Counted from the first letter of the stretch, positions 26,728-36,017 are shown. The stretch: 64,000 nucleotides of DNA from Psychrobacter glacincola (GCA_001411745.2 LIQB01000002.1:1892-65891), one strand, 5' to 3'. Numbers and translations are program-made. Notes: generated by a model not told the origin, from the sequence alone.

Positions 26728-26905
26728 AGGAATTATACCTCAAAGAAATCAATTACAACAAGGCGTGGAGGGCAAAACACCCTATTTTACCCTCCATTTC
26801 TATCCCTGATATAACTGGTTGATTTTATTATAATTTTTTAAATAGTCAAAAAAAAGGGTTTTTATGCCTAATTTTTGGGTAATTCGTCATTACCATTCAA
26901 GTCGA
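26728..26905 (-). promoter_or_regulatory. CRISPR leader with promoter and hairpin
   Basis: This AT-rich interval lies between cas6f and the first repeat. On the minus strand, TTGTTG (26756-26761) and TATAAT (26732-26737) are 18 bp apart and end just before the first repeat, a plausible array promoter. Further out an imperfect palindrome pairs GGAGGG (26767-26772) with CCCTCC (26790-26795), with AAAA/TTTT inside; it could be a protein-binding site for spacer integration or a terminator for the cas message. These assignments are inference from sequence patterns. Confidence 0.6.
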
Positions 26906-27520
26906 TTACCAATGTGGCACGGTAATCGCATCTGACATACCATTTATGCCATAGATATTAAAGCTGCCTACTTTGGGTTGATCACAAGCCCGTTGCAACA
27001 CTCTTAGACGGTAGTTGCTATTGTTAGTCTGGCTACGCATTTGAATGTAGGGCAATGCCATTTCATTCTTGCGTTTAGCCACAGTTATCATGGCCTCCTC
27101 ATAACTAACTTTAAGTTTCTCTGACAAAGTTTTCGCTTGTATATCAATAGGTTTAAAACGGTAACGATGGACACTGACATAGCCAGTGGCCTTGTTGCCA
27201 ACGTCTTTGATACCTTTGATATGTACATAGTCTGTCAGTCGCGATAGCCAATCGTTAAGGTTTAAGGTTTCTAAATCTTTTTGGTTGGAGGCAAAGACAC
27301 GTAGCTTTAGCCCAAGCTTGGATGACTGCTCTGTTTTATCATCATAATGATAATCGGGGAAGCTGACACCGATAGAGTCGATATTGTGCTTGTTTTTCAT
27401 ATCTACCAACGCTATATGCAATTGGATAAATAATTTGCTCCAGATAAAGTAAGGCGCAATAGCAGGGTCAGGGATAATGGTTATTTCTTGAAAATGGGTT
27501 AGGTTAGTTGAGTCCGTCAT
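26906..27520 (-). CDS. cas6f: Cas6f (Csy4) crRNA endoribonuclease
   Basis: This 204-residue protein cuts the pre-crRNA within each repeat, 3' of the hairpin, and stays bound to it in the surveillance complex. The catalytic histidine aligns with the Csy4 active site in FIQLHIALVDM, followed by the family motif IGVSFPDYHYDD. The conserved RSQ segment is present (QMRSQTNNSNYRL), as is the C-terminal FNIYGING. The helix before RSQ, arginine-rich in Pseudomonas Csy4, reads IQAKTLSEKLK here, a notable change that parallels the altered repeat hairpin. It is last in the operon, 3 bases after cas7f. Confidence 0.93.
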   Translation of the reverse strand: MTDSTNLTHFQEITIIPDPAIAPYFIWSKLFIQLHIALVDMKNKHNIDSIGVSFPDYHYDDKTEQSSKLGLKLRVFASNQKDLETLNLNDWLSRLTDYVHIKGIKDVGNKATGYVSVHRYRFKPIDIQAKTLSEKLKVSYEEAMITVAKRKNEMALPYIQMRSQTNNSNYRLRVLQRACDQPKVGSFNIYGINGMSDAITVPHW

Positions 27521-27523
27521 GAC

Positions 27524-28549
27524 TTACTCCTTGCCACTGGCACCGAACACGCCACCACGAATAAGTACACCCATCACATAATGCTGTTGGCTGATATCTG
27601 GAGCATCACCATTTAACACCCAATTATCAAATAAGGTATAAAAGTCCATCTTAGCTTTAGGCTGACGAAATGCTGTACCTAAAGTAGTCACCGCGCCGTA
27701 AGGTTCAACAGCGATAGGGAACTCGGCATCAGGATACCAGTCATCGATAGTGCGAATCGCGTTACTGACTTTTTGTGAGTGCATACCTGCATTGTCCTCA
27801 GAGCCCCTGCGGTCACTGACACGGTAGAGTACTTTGCTCTTCTTACTACCAGTATCTAAGATTAGTTCTTGCGAAGGATAAACCTCTTGACCATAACCAA
27901 TGATGGCCTGTGCTTCTACGTATAAAATAATGAACTCATCACCGTTTAAACCTGCTTTGATCCAATCTGCCACCTGCCTAATATTAGCATCATCACTATT
28001 AAAATCTTTTAGACCGTAGGCTTTTGCATCATCGATAATAATAGTTTGATCATTACATTTAACAGTGATTTTGATACTTTCAGTGCCTACACGATTACGC
28101 CATAACCAGCGAGCATTTAAAACGTTAATCGCATATCGACGTGCTAATTCATCGACACCTTGAGTATCGATATAATCAGTGACCACTTGCTCTAAAGCCT
28201 TCTGATAATCTTGATCGTTACAGACGTTAGGCTTACCTGTGAAGGGTAGAACCTTCAGACTAAAACGCGCAACCAAGGTATCATTGTTTTCATCTAATGA
28301 CGCAGAATCAACTTTTTGTAGATTAGCTTTTTCTGTTTCAGCATCTAGTTTGGCAGGATCATTGGTAATGGTATTTTTCAGGCGGTTACTAATGGTGCCA
28401 CGTACTGACTTTTCTTTAATAACGACAGGCGAAGGCGAAGTTGCTTTATTGGCTGCTTTACTATCGGTTTGCCATAGATAGGCGTCTGATACATCCAAGT
28501 TACGCTCAAAAGCGAGGACTGAGGCAGTTTTTAAGGCTGATTTTGACAT
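27524..28549 (-). CDS. cas7f: Cas7f (Csy3) backbone protein of the type I-F complex
   Basis: This 341-residue subunit polymerises along the crRNA spacer in the Csy complex. Family signatures are the N-terminal SALKTASVLAFERNL, WLWRNRVG, VYPSQEL and the C-terminal MGVLIRGGVFG. I place the start at 28549 (MSKSALK) because GGAG lies 6 bases upstream; two earlier in-frame ATGs at 28570 and 28561 lack such a site. It lies 75 bases after cas5f, a slightly larger gap that may hold its own translation signals. Confidence 0.94.
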   Translation of the reverse strand: MSKSALKTASVLAFERNLDVSDAYLWQTDSKAANKATSPSPVVIKEKSVRGTISNRLKNTITNDPAKLDAETEKANLQKVDSASLDENNDTLVARFSLKVLPFTGKPNVCNDQDYQKALEQVVTDYIDTQGVDELARRYAINVLNARWLWRNRVGTESIKITVKCNDQTIIIDDAKAYGLKDFNSDDANIRQVADWIKAGLNGDEFIILYVEAQAIIGYGQEVYPSQELILDTGSKKSKVLYRVSDRRGSEDNAGMHSQKVSNAIRTIDDWYPDAEFPIAVEPYGAVTTLGTAFRQPKAKMDFYTLFDNWVLNGDAPDISQQHYVMGVLIRGGVFGASGKE

Positions 28550-28624
28550 AAAGTTCTCCATAGGAATCAAGGTTAAGTTACATTTATTGTAAAAGTTGAT
28601 TGGTTTAAAAGATTAAAAGTAAGG

Positions 28625-29596
28625 TCAGAAATCTTGTCGTTGAGTAACTAAATAGAGAGAGTCATCAGCATCGTAGCGATAACGCCAAAAAGCATTAGCA
28701 ATATCATGTTCACCGCCAATGCGATTTAAACGCTGTGGATAGACCCATTTACCAAGGCTATATACGGCTTCGACATATTGGCTAGGGTATTCAGGATTGC
28801 GCACATTTTGCATGACACCTGAATCATATAGTTCAGAAATCCCTTGATACCCTACAGGCATAGGTACAAGCCAACCATGACCACTCTTACGCGAAGTAGT
28901 CAGCCATTTGGTATCACCATTTTTTTGAGTTTCTGGTATTTGATGCAGCGCGCAAACCTCTATCAAGGCATCTAAAGGCGTCGCATCTGGATCGTCTTTT
29001 TGTACATCATTAATAATTTGAGCAAACTCATTTTGTGCATCCATCAGTACAAAGGCAGGTAACAGCTGTGGTATGACGGCACTGATATCACTATTATCAA
29101 AAAACTGTACTGGCTCAAATCTAGCCAGTCCGCGCACACTACCACCCGCCATACGCTGCTGCTGAATCCATTGCTTAGTGTTTTGAATAGCAGACGCTTG
29201 CTGCTCAGTCGTTAATGTAGTGTCTGCCAATACTTCAACCACAAAGCTCATGACTAATCGACATTTGCCTTCTTCAATAATAGACGCTGTTTTTCCGTCT
29301 TTTTTTATAGGATTACGAGTTTGGTTAAAAGTGTAGTTATTGTAGGAATTTGGGCGATACATTTGTGGTTGGCAATCATGACATGCCAGTAATACGCCAC
29401 CTAATGACACCTCAGATAACGACTCATCATCTGCCATCTTGCGAGACATTGCGTGAAAGCTACCTAAGAATCCAGTGATAGCAGGAAACCCATAAGTGAG
29501 TGGGCTTGAGATAGTGTTTGCCCCATCAATCATTACCTTTTTAAATAGCAAATAGCCAACTATACCAATATTATTATCATCGTCTACACGGCTCAT
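28625..29596 (-). CDS. cas5f: Cas5f (Csy2) subunit of the type I-F complex
   Basis: This 323-residue protein caps the 5' handle of the crRNA together with Cas8f. Recognisable features are the early YGFPAITGFLGSFHAMSRK and VSLGGVLLACHDCQ, the SGHGWLVPMPVGYQGIS block, and the C-terminal YSLGKWVYPQRL. Its start overlaps the cas8f stop by 4 bases (ATGA), so the two are translationally coupled, as expected for partner subunits. No truncation or frameshift is seen. Confidence 0.92.
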   Translation of the reverse strand: MSRVDDDNNIGIVGYLLFKKVMIDGANTISSPLTYGFPAITGFLGSFHAMSRKMADDESLSEVSLGGVLLACHDCQPQMYRPNSYNNYTFNQTRNPIKKDGKTASIIEEGKCRLVMSFVVEVLADTTLTTEQQASAIQNTKQWIQQQRMAGGSVRGLARFEPVQFFDNSDISAVIPQLLPAFVLMDAQNEFAQIINDVQKDDPDATPLDALIEVCALHQIPETQKNGDTKWLTTSRKSGHGWLVPMPVGYQGISELYDSGVMQNVRNPEYPSQYVEAVYSLGKWVYPQRLNRIGGEHDIANAFWRYRYDADDSLYLVTQRQDF

Positions 29597-30954
29597 AAAA
29601 ATACTCCTTTGCCTGCACGCTCATAGCGTTTTTTCATATCCTCAATCTCATGCTCCCAGTCTAAATGCTCGGCATCGCCAAAATTACTGGCAATCTCCTT
29701 GAATTCGGCTTGCATCAAAGTATTGAGCCAACGAGCAAAAATATGAACGATTTGACTATGCCAAGCATCATCTTGTTCACGTTCCGCTTTAAATTCCTCT
29801 TCGCCTTCAAGGTCAGCGCGTTTCGGATCAAGCCAAAGCTTCTCGACACGATCAAGCTCATAGTCTTTTGACCAGCCTGCAGGCATAGTCGTCCGAATGT
29901 CTTCTGCGGCTGCAAATATTTGATAGAGCACCCCATCAATCGCACTTTTGCGCGCATCTCTAACATCGACGATATTGCGAGTGTCTTTTATAGATTTAAA
30001 AATACTTTGAATCGCCTCACGCGCGTTGTATTCCATACTGGTACTAAAAATACTATTGGCAAACTTGGATAATTTAAACGCGCGTTCTTGTTTGATAATC
30101 GATGGGAGTGAGGGCAGGAGATAGTTACGACCACCTTGTTTACTCATGTGTCTACTCACACCTTGAGGGTTGCTTCCACCAATCGTTACGGTTGCGATAT
30201 CCAAAAGGGTTACATAGGGAGTTTTTTCGGCACTGCTTGAAAAACGATTTTTTTTAGCAATTTTTACGTCATTGGAATATTGTATGTGCTGTATTTTTTC
30301 ATAAACCGAATTTGTTAACGAAGAGGGATATAGAGGGATAGTACAGATATAGGCGTCGGTCTTATGATTAGTAGGCCACAGTACCTGTTTATTGTATTCA
30401 CTTGAGCAAGGTACTGATATTTCCCCAGTTAGTAGTGTTCTAAATATTTGAAAATATTGTGCAGAAAGTTTTTTATTGTTTGATAAGCAGGATTTGAAAC
30501 TATCACTATCGTAAATAATGTAATCCATAATTTTCTTATCAGTATCGACATCAAAATCAAAGAATGAAAATAAGGGTAGAGCAGCTGCATTACCACTAGC
30601 GTCTAATTTATGGTTATTAATAGATTGATGCCCAACAATACCGTCTGGTAATGAAGATTGTGGCTCAAAACTAATGTTGTCCCCTTTAGAGCCTGAATGA
30701 ACACCTTTAGAAATGTGAGTACCAAAACTGATTTGGTTAGCCATTTTGTTAGCTGCGTTATCCATCCAGTTATCAAGTTGGTACTTATCTTTAGCTATTG
30801 TTAACTTTTCATTTAAGGTGCTAATTAATAGTAAGTCATTACTTTCGACTGCTTTAGCGAGCTGCTTTTGCTCCGTTTCAGTCTTTTTATCGTATTGGCT
30901 GGCAAGGAAGGCCTTGACAGCATTACTTGCTAGCTCTAGTGGTATGTCGTTCAA
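29593..30954 (-). CDS. cas8f: Cas8f (Csy1) large subunit of the type I-F complex
   Basis: This 453-residue protein has the Csy1 hallmark TVTIGGSNPQGVSRHMSKQG near residue 260. It reads the protospacer-adjacent motif (CC in type I-F) and starts DNA unwinding. The C-terminal helical part includes WSKDYELDRVEKLWLDPKRA, normally the Cas2-3 recruiting region. The length is normal for the family. It lies 74 bases after cas2-3 and overlaps cas5f, so it belongs to one minus-strand operon. Confidence 0.92.
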   Translation of the reverse strand: MNDIPLELASNAVKAFLASQYDKKTETEQKQLAKAVESNDLLLISTLNEKLTIAKDKYQLDNWMDNAANKMANQISFGTHISKGVHSGSKGDNISFEPQSSLPDGIVGHQSINNHKLDASGNAAALPLFSFFDFDVDTDKKIMDYIIYDSDSFKSCLSNNKKLSAQYFQIFRTLLTGEISVPCSSEYNKQVLWPTNHKTDAYICTIPLYPSSLTNSVYEKIQHIQYSNDVKIAKKNRFSSSAEKTPYVTLLDIATVTIGGSNPQGVSRHMSKQGGRNYLLPSLPSIIKQERAFKLSKFANSIFSTSMEYNAREAIQSIFKSIKDTRNIVDVRDARKSAIDGVLYQIFAAAEDIRTTMPAGWSKDYELDRVEKLWLDPKRADLEGEEEFKAEREQDDAWHSQIVHIFARWLNTLMQAEFKEIASNFGDAEHLDWEHEIEDMKKRYERAGKGVFL

Positions 30955-31028
30955 GACAATCTCCTTTTGTAACTTGTAAAATTAGTCTGTCAAATTATTG
31001 ATCAGTGATACTTTTTTATGCCTGTAAG

Positions 31029-34000
31029 TTAGTCGCGAACAAAGCCAAAAAACTCGTGAAATGCCCAGCCACGACTATTGCTAGACTTAATGCTGTCTAG
31101 CGATACGGATGAATAAGTAATTGCTAACGAACGTAGGCTTTTGTCAGAATGTGAGTGTTGCAAATCTTGTAAGACGTCATTCAATGAAGTCGTCAACCAA
31201 GGTTTTATTTGTGCATGCTCAAATTTAAAGGCTAGTGGCTGAATCGCTTTATTCTGAGGGGTAGATTTGGTTAAACCTTTTTCAAAGACATCTTCTGCAT
31301 AGTACGCGTCAAAACCTATACTTGGTATGTCAGTATCTTCATCATTGACCATTCTCGGGATTAATAGCCAGTCCTCCTGTGGCGTTCCTGCTCGAAAGGG
31401 GCTAATTTGCTGTAAATAAGTATGAGTACGATTAGCCGTAGCCTTGCTATCCCAATATGCGTTAACGTAGTTAAGTTTAGGGCTATTTAATAAATGCCGC
31501 ATAACTCGATGTTCAAGGTCGCTTAGCGTCTCTATAGTTTTATTTTGAGACGTTAAAATCCTAGGTCTTGCATCGACTTGTGCTAACTGCTCTTGAGTCA
31601 TCAGTTTATTTAAATCGTAGCTTGGTGGCTTGAATAGCGTGGTCTCAAACCCTGGATGTGTGAAAATAGGTCGTTGACCGTTAGGGTGCTTAAAGTAGCG
31701 GATATTGTATTGTAGTAATAGAATGTTTGGCTCATTGGCAACTTTATTAGGACGATGTCGCCAAACACGCCCAGCCAACTGAATAATAGAGCGCATAGAG
31801 GAGGGTTCTACGATCGCCCAATCATAGTCGTGGTCACGTCCGACCTCAGCGACTGGAGTGGCGAGTACCATAAAGATATGGTTTTTAGCAGGCTGATTGG
31901 CAATGGCTTGTTCAATCTCAGGATGATTAAAGATACTAACTTTAACTTCGCTACGGTCTAAGATTCTATCGAGCTTATTCTCTAACGCATTGCGTAGTAG
32001 AAGTAGCTGCTTGGCGTGATAGCACACTACATGCATCACCGTATTTTTGGGTACTATTATGCTGTCTACTTTGAACAATTGCATCGCAATATTAGTAATG
32101 TTATTGATATTTGCGACACGTACTAGTCCAATACTTATTTGGGTGCTTTCGATAGATTTTTTCTTATTAGAATTAGGTTGTAATTCATGATGTTTACTAT
32201 GCAAATTGATAGCCGCATCGACTATGGTTTGTGCCAAAGCACTATAAAACGGTGTAGCTTTATCCTTTGTATAAGAGGCTGAAAAGGGTAGTATTGCTGC
32301 TTGACGTCTAACAAGCTGTTTAGCTAAATAGCTGGCACGCTTATCACAAAATTGTTTATGGTTATTTTGAAAAACATCAACATCGGCGCATTGTTCAGAC
32401 ATCATCGCTTTAGGTTGTTCATCAAACCATGCACAGACTACTTTTGGTACAGGCTTATTTTGACTTTGATTAAATAGTTTGCGCCCTTCCATATAAGCTT
32501 CAAATAATCCTGTTACCAAATCAGGGGTCAAAGTCGCAGACGAGAGTAATACGCGCGTACCAAACAGTCCAGCAAGATGCACCAAACGCGACAGCGCAGG
32601 CAAGTCTGCTTGATCAAAATCATCGGGTTCATCTAATATCAAATCACTACTGAGCAGGCGCAGCATCGGAGCAATGTATTTACCGCCGCGTTTGCATTCG
32701 CTAGCTTGGATAATATGGTCAACGGTGCAAGTCACGATAGGCGCAAAGATTAAATCACGCGCTTTAGGGCTGGCGATAACGGTATCAAGATTCAGCGCTT
32801 CATAATCTTGATAGTCTATGTCGCTATCGACGATTTCATCTAATAAATCTTCGCTGGATTCACTACCAAAGGTCGCAGACTCGTTATCGGGTTCATTGTC
32901 CTTTTTGTATTCATCGATAATGTCTGTAATATCGTTCGTCTTGTTATCGTACGCCAGCTCGAACAGTTTTTTATTGGCACTGCCACCGACCAATATGGCT
33001 AATTGATCGCCTTTTAACTTCAAGTCTTTACGAAAACTTAGCCCTGTTTGTAACGTTAAAATTCGCAGACCTAATGCAATAGTAAAGCGCGCACCCTTCT
33101 TAGGATCAGCCAAACCATACATAATCCGTGCATTACCGATAGTCTTACCTGCACCTGTCGACGCCATATTAACGCCGAAAAACCCATGTTCGTGCGTGGC
33201 TTCTTGCAGACCATAGCTCATTTTAAAAGCTTGATTTTGCCATTTAAAACGCTCAATACCTGTTGGTTTGGCCAATGGGTCATGGTTACGCAAGGTTGGC
33301 ATTTCACTGGCAATAATAGGTAGCGCGCGACAGAAGTGAGCAGTAAAAGTACCTACTCCTAATAAGTGTTCCTCCAAAGATTGCTTGACCGTTGGTATGC
33401 TAGCCGTGCGATCCGTATTTGCAGCTAATTTCTTAAATTGGCTATTAACGGCTACACAGCGTGAATCGTTTTCCTTAAGACTAGAATAATTATGATCACC
33501 AACCATTAGGCATAGGCGAGACAAATGTAGCAAAAATGGATCACTAATTGCTTTGTTAGATTCAACAGCTTTTTGGCCGATTTGCATTAGTGTAGAGTCA
33601 TTTAGTGCTTTTTTAGACCAACGTCTAATATTTTTTTGCCAAGTTGAACTATTAATAACTAAATAATCAAATTTCCAAAAGCTTTTAAGTTGAGTTTGTG
33701 TCATTTCCTCTAACGATTTAGGGTTTTTAACCCAATAATCAAAAGGTTTTAAGCGACCGTAGGACTGCTGTAGGTTTCGCTTGTAAAGTGCTGTTTCTTG
33801 AGGCTGCTGCATACGTTGAATAGCGGTAAAAGAATGAAATACTTTATCAGCAGGCGGTAATCGGTGATGAGTGACAATTAACCAAGCGACCCACTGAGCA
33901 AGTGGTGGCATCGCTTCTATATTGACAGTATCTTGATTGGCATTAGCAAGACGTTTTTCTATATCGTTATTCTTTAACCAATCACCCAATTGCATTAATC

Positions 34001-34514
34001 GTTCAAGCCATACCTCATCTGCGTTACAACCTTCAATCATCAACTCAAATAGTTTTAATGATATCCACTCATGACGATAAGAGTCACCTTGCTTACTACC
34101 TTTTATGAGTTTATTTTGAAAACCAATTGTTGATTTGCCGATATCATGGAGCAGGGCAGCAATGGTGGCGATAATTTGCATACTACTGGCATAAGCCCAG
34201 TCATTTTCCCATTCAGTATGCATAATATTTCTTTTGGTACGGTTCACAGGAACAATTCCAACCTCATTAAACTTACGTTTATTACCTACCACCCATACCA
34301 GTTCAGTCAGCTGGCGTGTCTTATTGCGATGACAGCTCACCGCCGTTGACTTAGTCGCTGAACTGCGTAATAGCTGCTTAACCGTCTTAAGACCTTCTTC
34401 AGTGATAGCCGTTTGCCAGACATTATCGCCAATGCGGTTAGCAAAGGCATCTAAGATTCGTCGAGTACGCCCCAGCGCCTTTTTTTCACATTGCGAGACT
34501 AAAGTGACAATCAT
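31029..34514 (-). CDS. cas3f: Cas2-3 fusion: adaptation subunit plus HD nuclease-helicase
   Basis: This is the 1161-residue fusion typical of type I-F. The N-terminal ~90 residues are Cas2-like (MIVTLVSQCEKKALGRTRRI). The HD nuclease follows (ALLHDIGKSTIGFQ near residue 118; then HRLPP). The SF2 helicase has Walker A in MASTGAGKTIGNAR, the acidic box in LILDEPDDFD, SAT in LLSSATL, and a late ATPVAEVGRDHDYDW plus LAGRVWRHR. It acts in both spacer acquisition with Cas1 and target degradation. It starts directly after the cas1 stop with no gap. All main motifs are present, so it is probably active. Confidence 0.95.
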   Translation of the reverse strand: MIVTLVSQCEKKALGRTRRILDAFANRIGDNVWQTAITEEGLKTVKQLLRSSATKSTAVSCHRNKTRQLTELVWVVGNKRKFNEVGIVPVNRTKRNIMHTEWENDWAYASSMQIIATIAALLHDIGKSTIGFQNKLIKGSKQGDSYRHEWISLKLFELMIEGCNADEVWLERLMQLGDWLKNNDIEKRLANANQDTVNIEAMPPLAQWVAWLIVTHHRLPPADKVFHSFTAIQRMQQPQETALYKRNLQQSYGRLKPFDYWVKNPKSLEEMTQTQLKSFWKFDYLVINSSTWQKNIRRWSKKALNDSTLMQIGQKAVESNKAISDPFLLHLSRLCLMVGDHNYSSLKENDSRCVAVNSQFKKLAANTDRTASIPTVKQSLEEHLLGVGTFTAHFCRALPIIASEMPTLRNHDPLAKPTGIERFKWQNQAFKMSYGLQEATHEHGFFGVNMASTGAGKTIGNARIMYGLADPKKGARFTIALGLRILTLQTGLSFRKDLKLKGDQLAILVGGSANKKLFELAYDNKTNDITDIIDEYKKDNEPDNESATFGSESSEDLLDEIVDSDIDYQDYEALNLDTVIASPKARDLIFAPIVTCTVDHIIQASECKRGGKYIAPMLRLLSSDLILDEPDDFDQADLPALSRLVHLAGLFGTRVLLSSATLTPDLVTGLFEAYMEGRKLFNQSQNKPVPKVVCAWFDEQPKAMMSEQCADVDVFQNNHKQFCDKRASYLAKQLVRRQAAILPFSASYTKDKATPFYSALAQTIVDAAINLHSKHHELQPNSNKKKSIESTQISIGLVRVANINNITNIAMQLFKVDSIIVPKNTVMHVVCYHAKQLLLLRNALENKLDRILDRSEVKVSIFNHPEIEQAIANQPAKNHIFMVLATPVAEVGRDHDYDWAIVEPSSMRSIIQLAGRVWRHRPNKVANEPNILLLQYNIRYFKHPNGQRPIFTHPGFETTLFKPPSYDLNKLMTQEQLAQVDARPRILTSQNKTIETLSDLEHRVMRHLLNSPKLNYVNAYWDSKATANRTHTYLQQISPFRAGTPQEDWLLIPRMVNDEDTDIPSIGFDAYYAEDVFEKGLTKSTPQNKAIQPLAFKFEHAQIKPWLTTSLNDVLQDLQHSHSDKSLRSLAITYSSVSLDSIKSSNSRGWAFHEFFGFVRD

Positions 34515-35510
34515 TTATCCCTCCCAGTCTTTAGTCATAGCAATCTGCTTGATGACTTCAAATTGATAATCTAGCGCCTTGTGTTTAGTAAACATATTCA
34601 GACATTCTTGACGAAACTCTTGCTCGCTCATGTTTTCGCTCGCGCAAATGAAGGCGAGAGGTAGTACCAGAGCGTCTTTGATAATATCGGCGATATCAAA
34701 CACCAATGCACCGCGCCGAGTCTTGCCATGCATCACCGCAAAGCCATGCGGAATGCCCAATGTCCATGCTGTTGTCGCTCCAAGTCCATAGGCTAAGTAG
34801 TTACCGTGATTCAAAAAGCCATTAGCCTTATCGATACCTTCATGCTCACGAGTAAAGCCATCATAGCCGGTATTCTTTGCCGCAAGTTTATAGAGTTGTT
34901 TGGTCAAGCGGGCTTCAAGCTGGAGTAAATGCATGACCTCTTGTTGTTTATTAATTTGGTGAGTATTGGCGTCAAATAGGGTTTGTACCGCTTCTAGAGT
35001 ACTATCAAAGCCCCAGCGCTTTAGATCGCCGTCTTTATTCCATACAGCTTTTAGATAGGCAAGGCGGGCATGCTGCAAGTGCTTAGCAGCGGCCAAACGC
35101 TTGTCATCATCCCACCACCAGCTCATCCATCCTTGGATATATTCTGTGGGTCGATATTCACTTTGGGGTGTCATCCACTCGATAAATATTTCACGCTCTG
35201 CGCCCATAAATAATGGCGATCCGCCGCCACCGCAAAAACCTACTAAGACTCCAGCTTGTGAGAGTAGGCGCATTGCTGCTTGGGTGATGGAGGTGCCTGT
35301 ACCGAGAAGGATTGAAGTGGTATTGGCGATAGGAATATTGTAGTAAAGGTTGGCTTTGTCATCTTCAGTAAGATATAGCACGCGACCGTCTTTTTGCATA
35401 ACGCGGCAGTGCGATAGATAGTAGATATTGGCACGTTTGGAGTGAAGAATAGTTTTGAGGTCGGATGATGCAAAACTGTTGTCAGTATAGGCATTATTGG
35501 GTTTCGCCAT
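34515..35510 (-). CDS. cas1: Cas1f spacer-integration endonuclease
   Basis: This 331-residue integrase subunit belongs to the type I-F Cas1 group. The N-terminal beta domain holds KTILHSKRANIYYLSHCRV, and the helical catalytic domain includes NTGYDGFTREHEGIDKANGF, then GFAVMHGKTRRGALVFDIAD with the conserved histidine and aspartate of the metal site. It is first of six minus-strand cas genes and abuts cas2-3. Together with the long array, its intactness suggests the locus has been acquiring spacers. The upstream gap has repeated CTTTAGCG motifs. Confidence 0.95.
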   Translation of the reverse strand: MAKPNNAYTDNSFASSDLKTILHSKRANIYYLSHCRVMQKDGRVLYLTEDDKANLYYNIPIANTTSILLGTGTSITQAAMRLLSQAGVLVGFCGGGGSPLFMGAEREIFIEWMTPQSEYRPTEYIQGWMSWWWDDDKRLAAAKHLQHARLAYLKAVWNKDGDLKRWGFDSTLEAVQTLFDANTHQINKQQEVMHLLQLEARLTKQLYKLAAKNTGYDGFTREHEGIDKANGFLNHGNYLAYGLGATTAWTLGIPHGFAVMHGKTRRGALVFDIADIIKDALVLPLAFICASENMSEQEFRQECLNMFTKHKALDYQFEVIKQIAMTKDWEG

Positions 35511-35556
35511 TATAGTTCCGTCTATTAACAGTGATAAACAATTGAATATGAATTCA

Positions 35557-35623
35557 CTTTAGCGGAACTTTGTTGACAAGACAATATGTAAAAGGACTTT
35601 AGCGACAACAGATGTCGCTAAAG
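35557..35623. promoter_or_regulatory. CTTTAGCG repeats upstream of the cas operon
   Basis: The motif CTTTAGCG occurs at 35557-35564 and 35597-35604 and in reverse at 35616-35623. The last two form a perfect 11-bp inverted repeat, CTTTAGCGACA with TGTCGCTAAAG, around a 5-nt loop. Position just upstream of cas1 suggests an operator controlling cas expression, or an attenuating hairpin. No convincing -35/-10 pair stands out beside it. Confidence 0.5.
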
Positions 35624-35635
35624 ATTTAAAAAACA

Positions 35636-35666
35636 ATAAAAAACCAGATAACCTAAGTTACCTGGT
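35636..35666 (-). terminator. Terminator of the integrase operon
   Basis: A nearly perfect hairpin (35643-35666; arms starting ACCAG and ending CTGGT) is followed on the minus strand by a run of T's. It separates the integrase and small-protein genes from the downstream cas operon, implying that cas genes have their own promoter. Confidence 0.75.
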
Positions 35667-35686
35667 AATAAGTGACCTCTAAAGCT

Positions 35687-36007
35687 TTACCTACCTAAGA
35701 CAAGCTGCCCACCAGAAAAGCTGATACATCCCTCACAAAACCAAGAATTTAATCTCATTGCATAAGGTACATCTGCTGGGACATCTAATTGATAGGGACG
35801 ACCACAGTACTCGCAGTGTACGTCATTTAAATAAACCTGACATTTTGCAAGTGTAGCAAATAATACATCAATCTCCGTGTTGTGGTCATAACAAAGCAGT
35901 TCTAAATGCGCTACATAATCATTTGGCGACACATATGACCAATACTCATTGCACAAACGCTTTGTCGTATCATCAAAAGCTGAATCAAATACAAAGTTTA
36001 CGCTCAT
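35687..36007 (-). CDS. Small protein with a CxxC-CxxC zinc-ribbon-like C-terminus
   Basis: I do not recognise a named family. The 106-residue protein has an acidic helical N-terminal half (MSVNFVFDSAFDD) and two cysteine pairs in CEYCGRPYQL and SWFCEGCIS, likely binding one zinc. The start at 36007 has a GGAGG site 6 bases upstream; longer in-frame starts overlap the preceding gene and lack one. It is the last gene of the integrase operon. Prophage or island modulators and anti-defence proteins of this size occur in such positions, but no function can be assigned. Confidence 0.65.
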   Translation of the reverse strand: MSVNFVFDSAFDDTTKRLCNEYWSYVSPNDYVAHLELLCYDHNTEIDVLFATLAKCQVYLNDVHCEYCGRPYQLDVPADVPYAMRLNSWFCEGCISFSGGQLVLGR

Positions 36008-36017
36008 AATATCCTCC

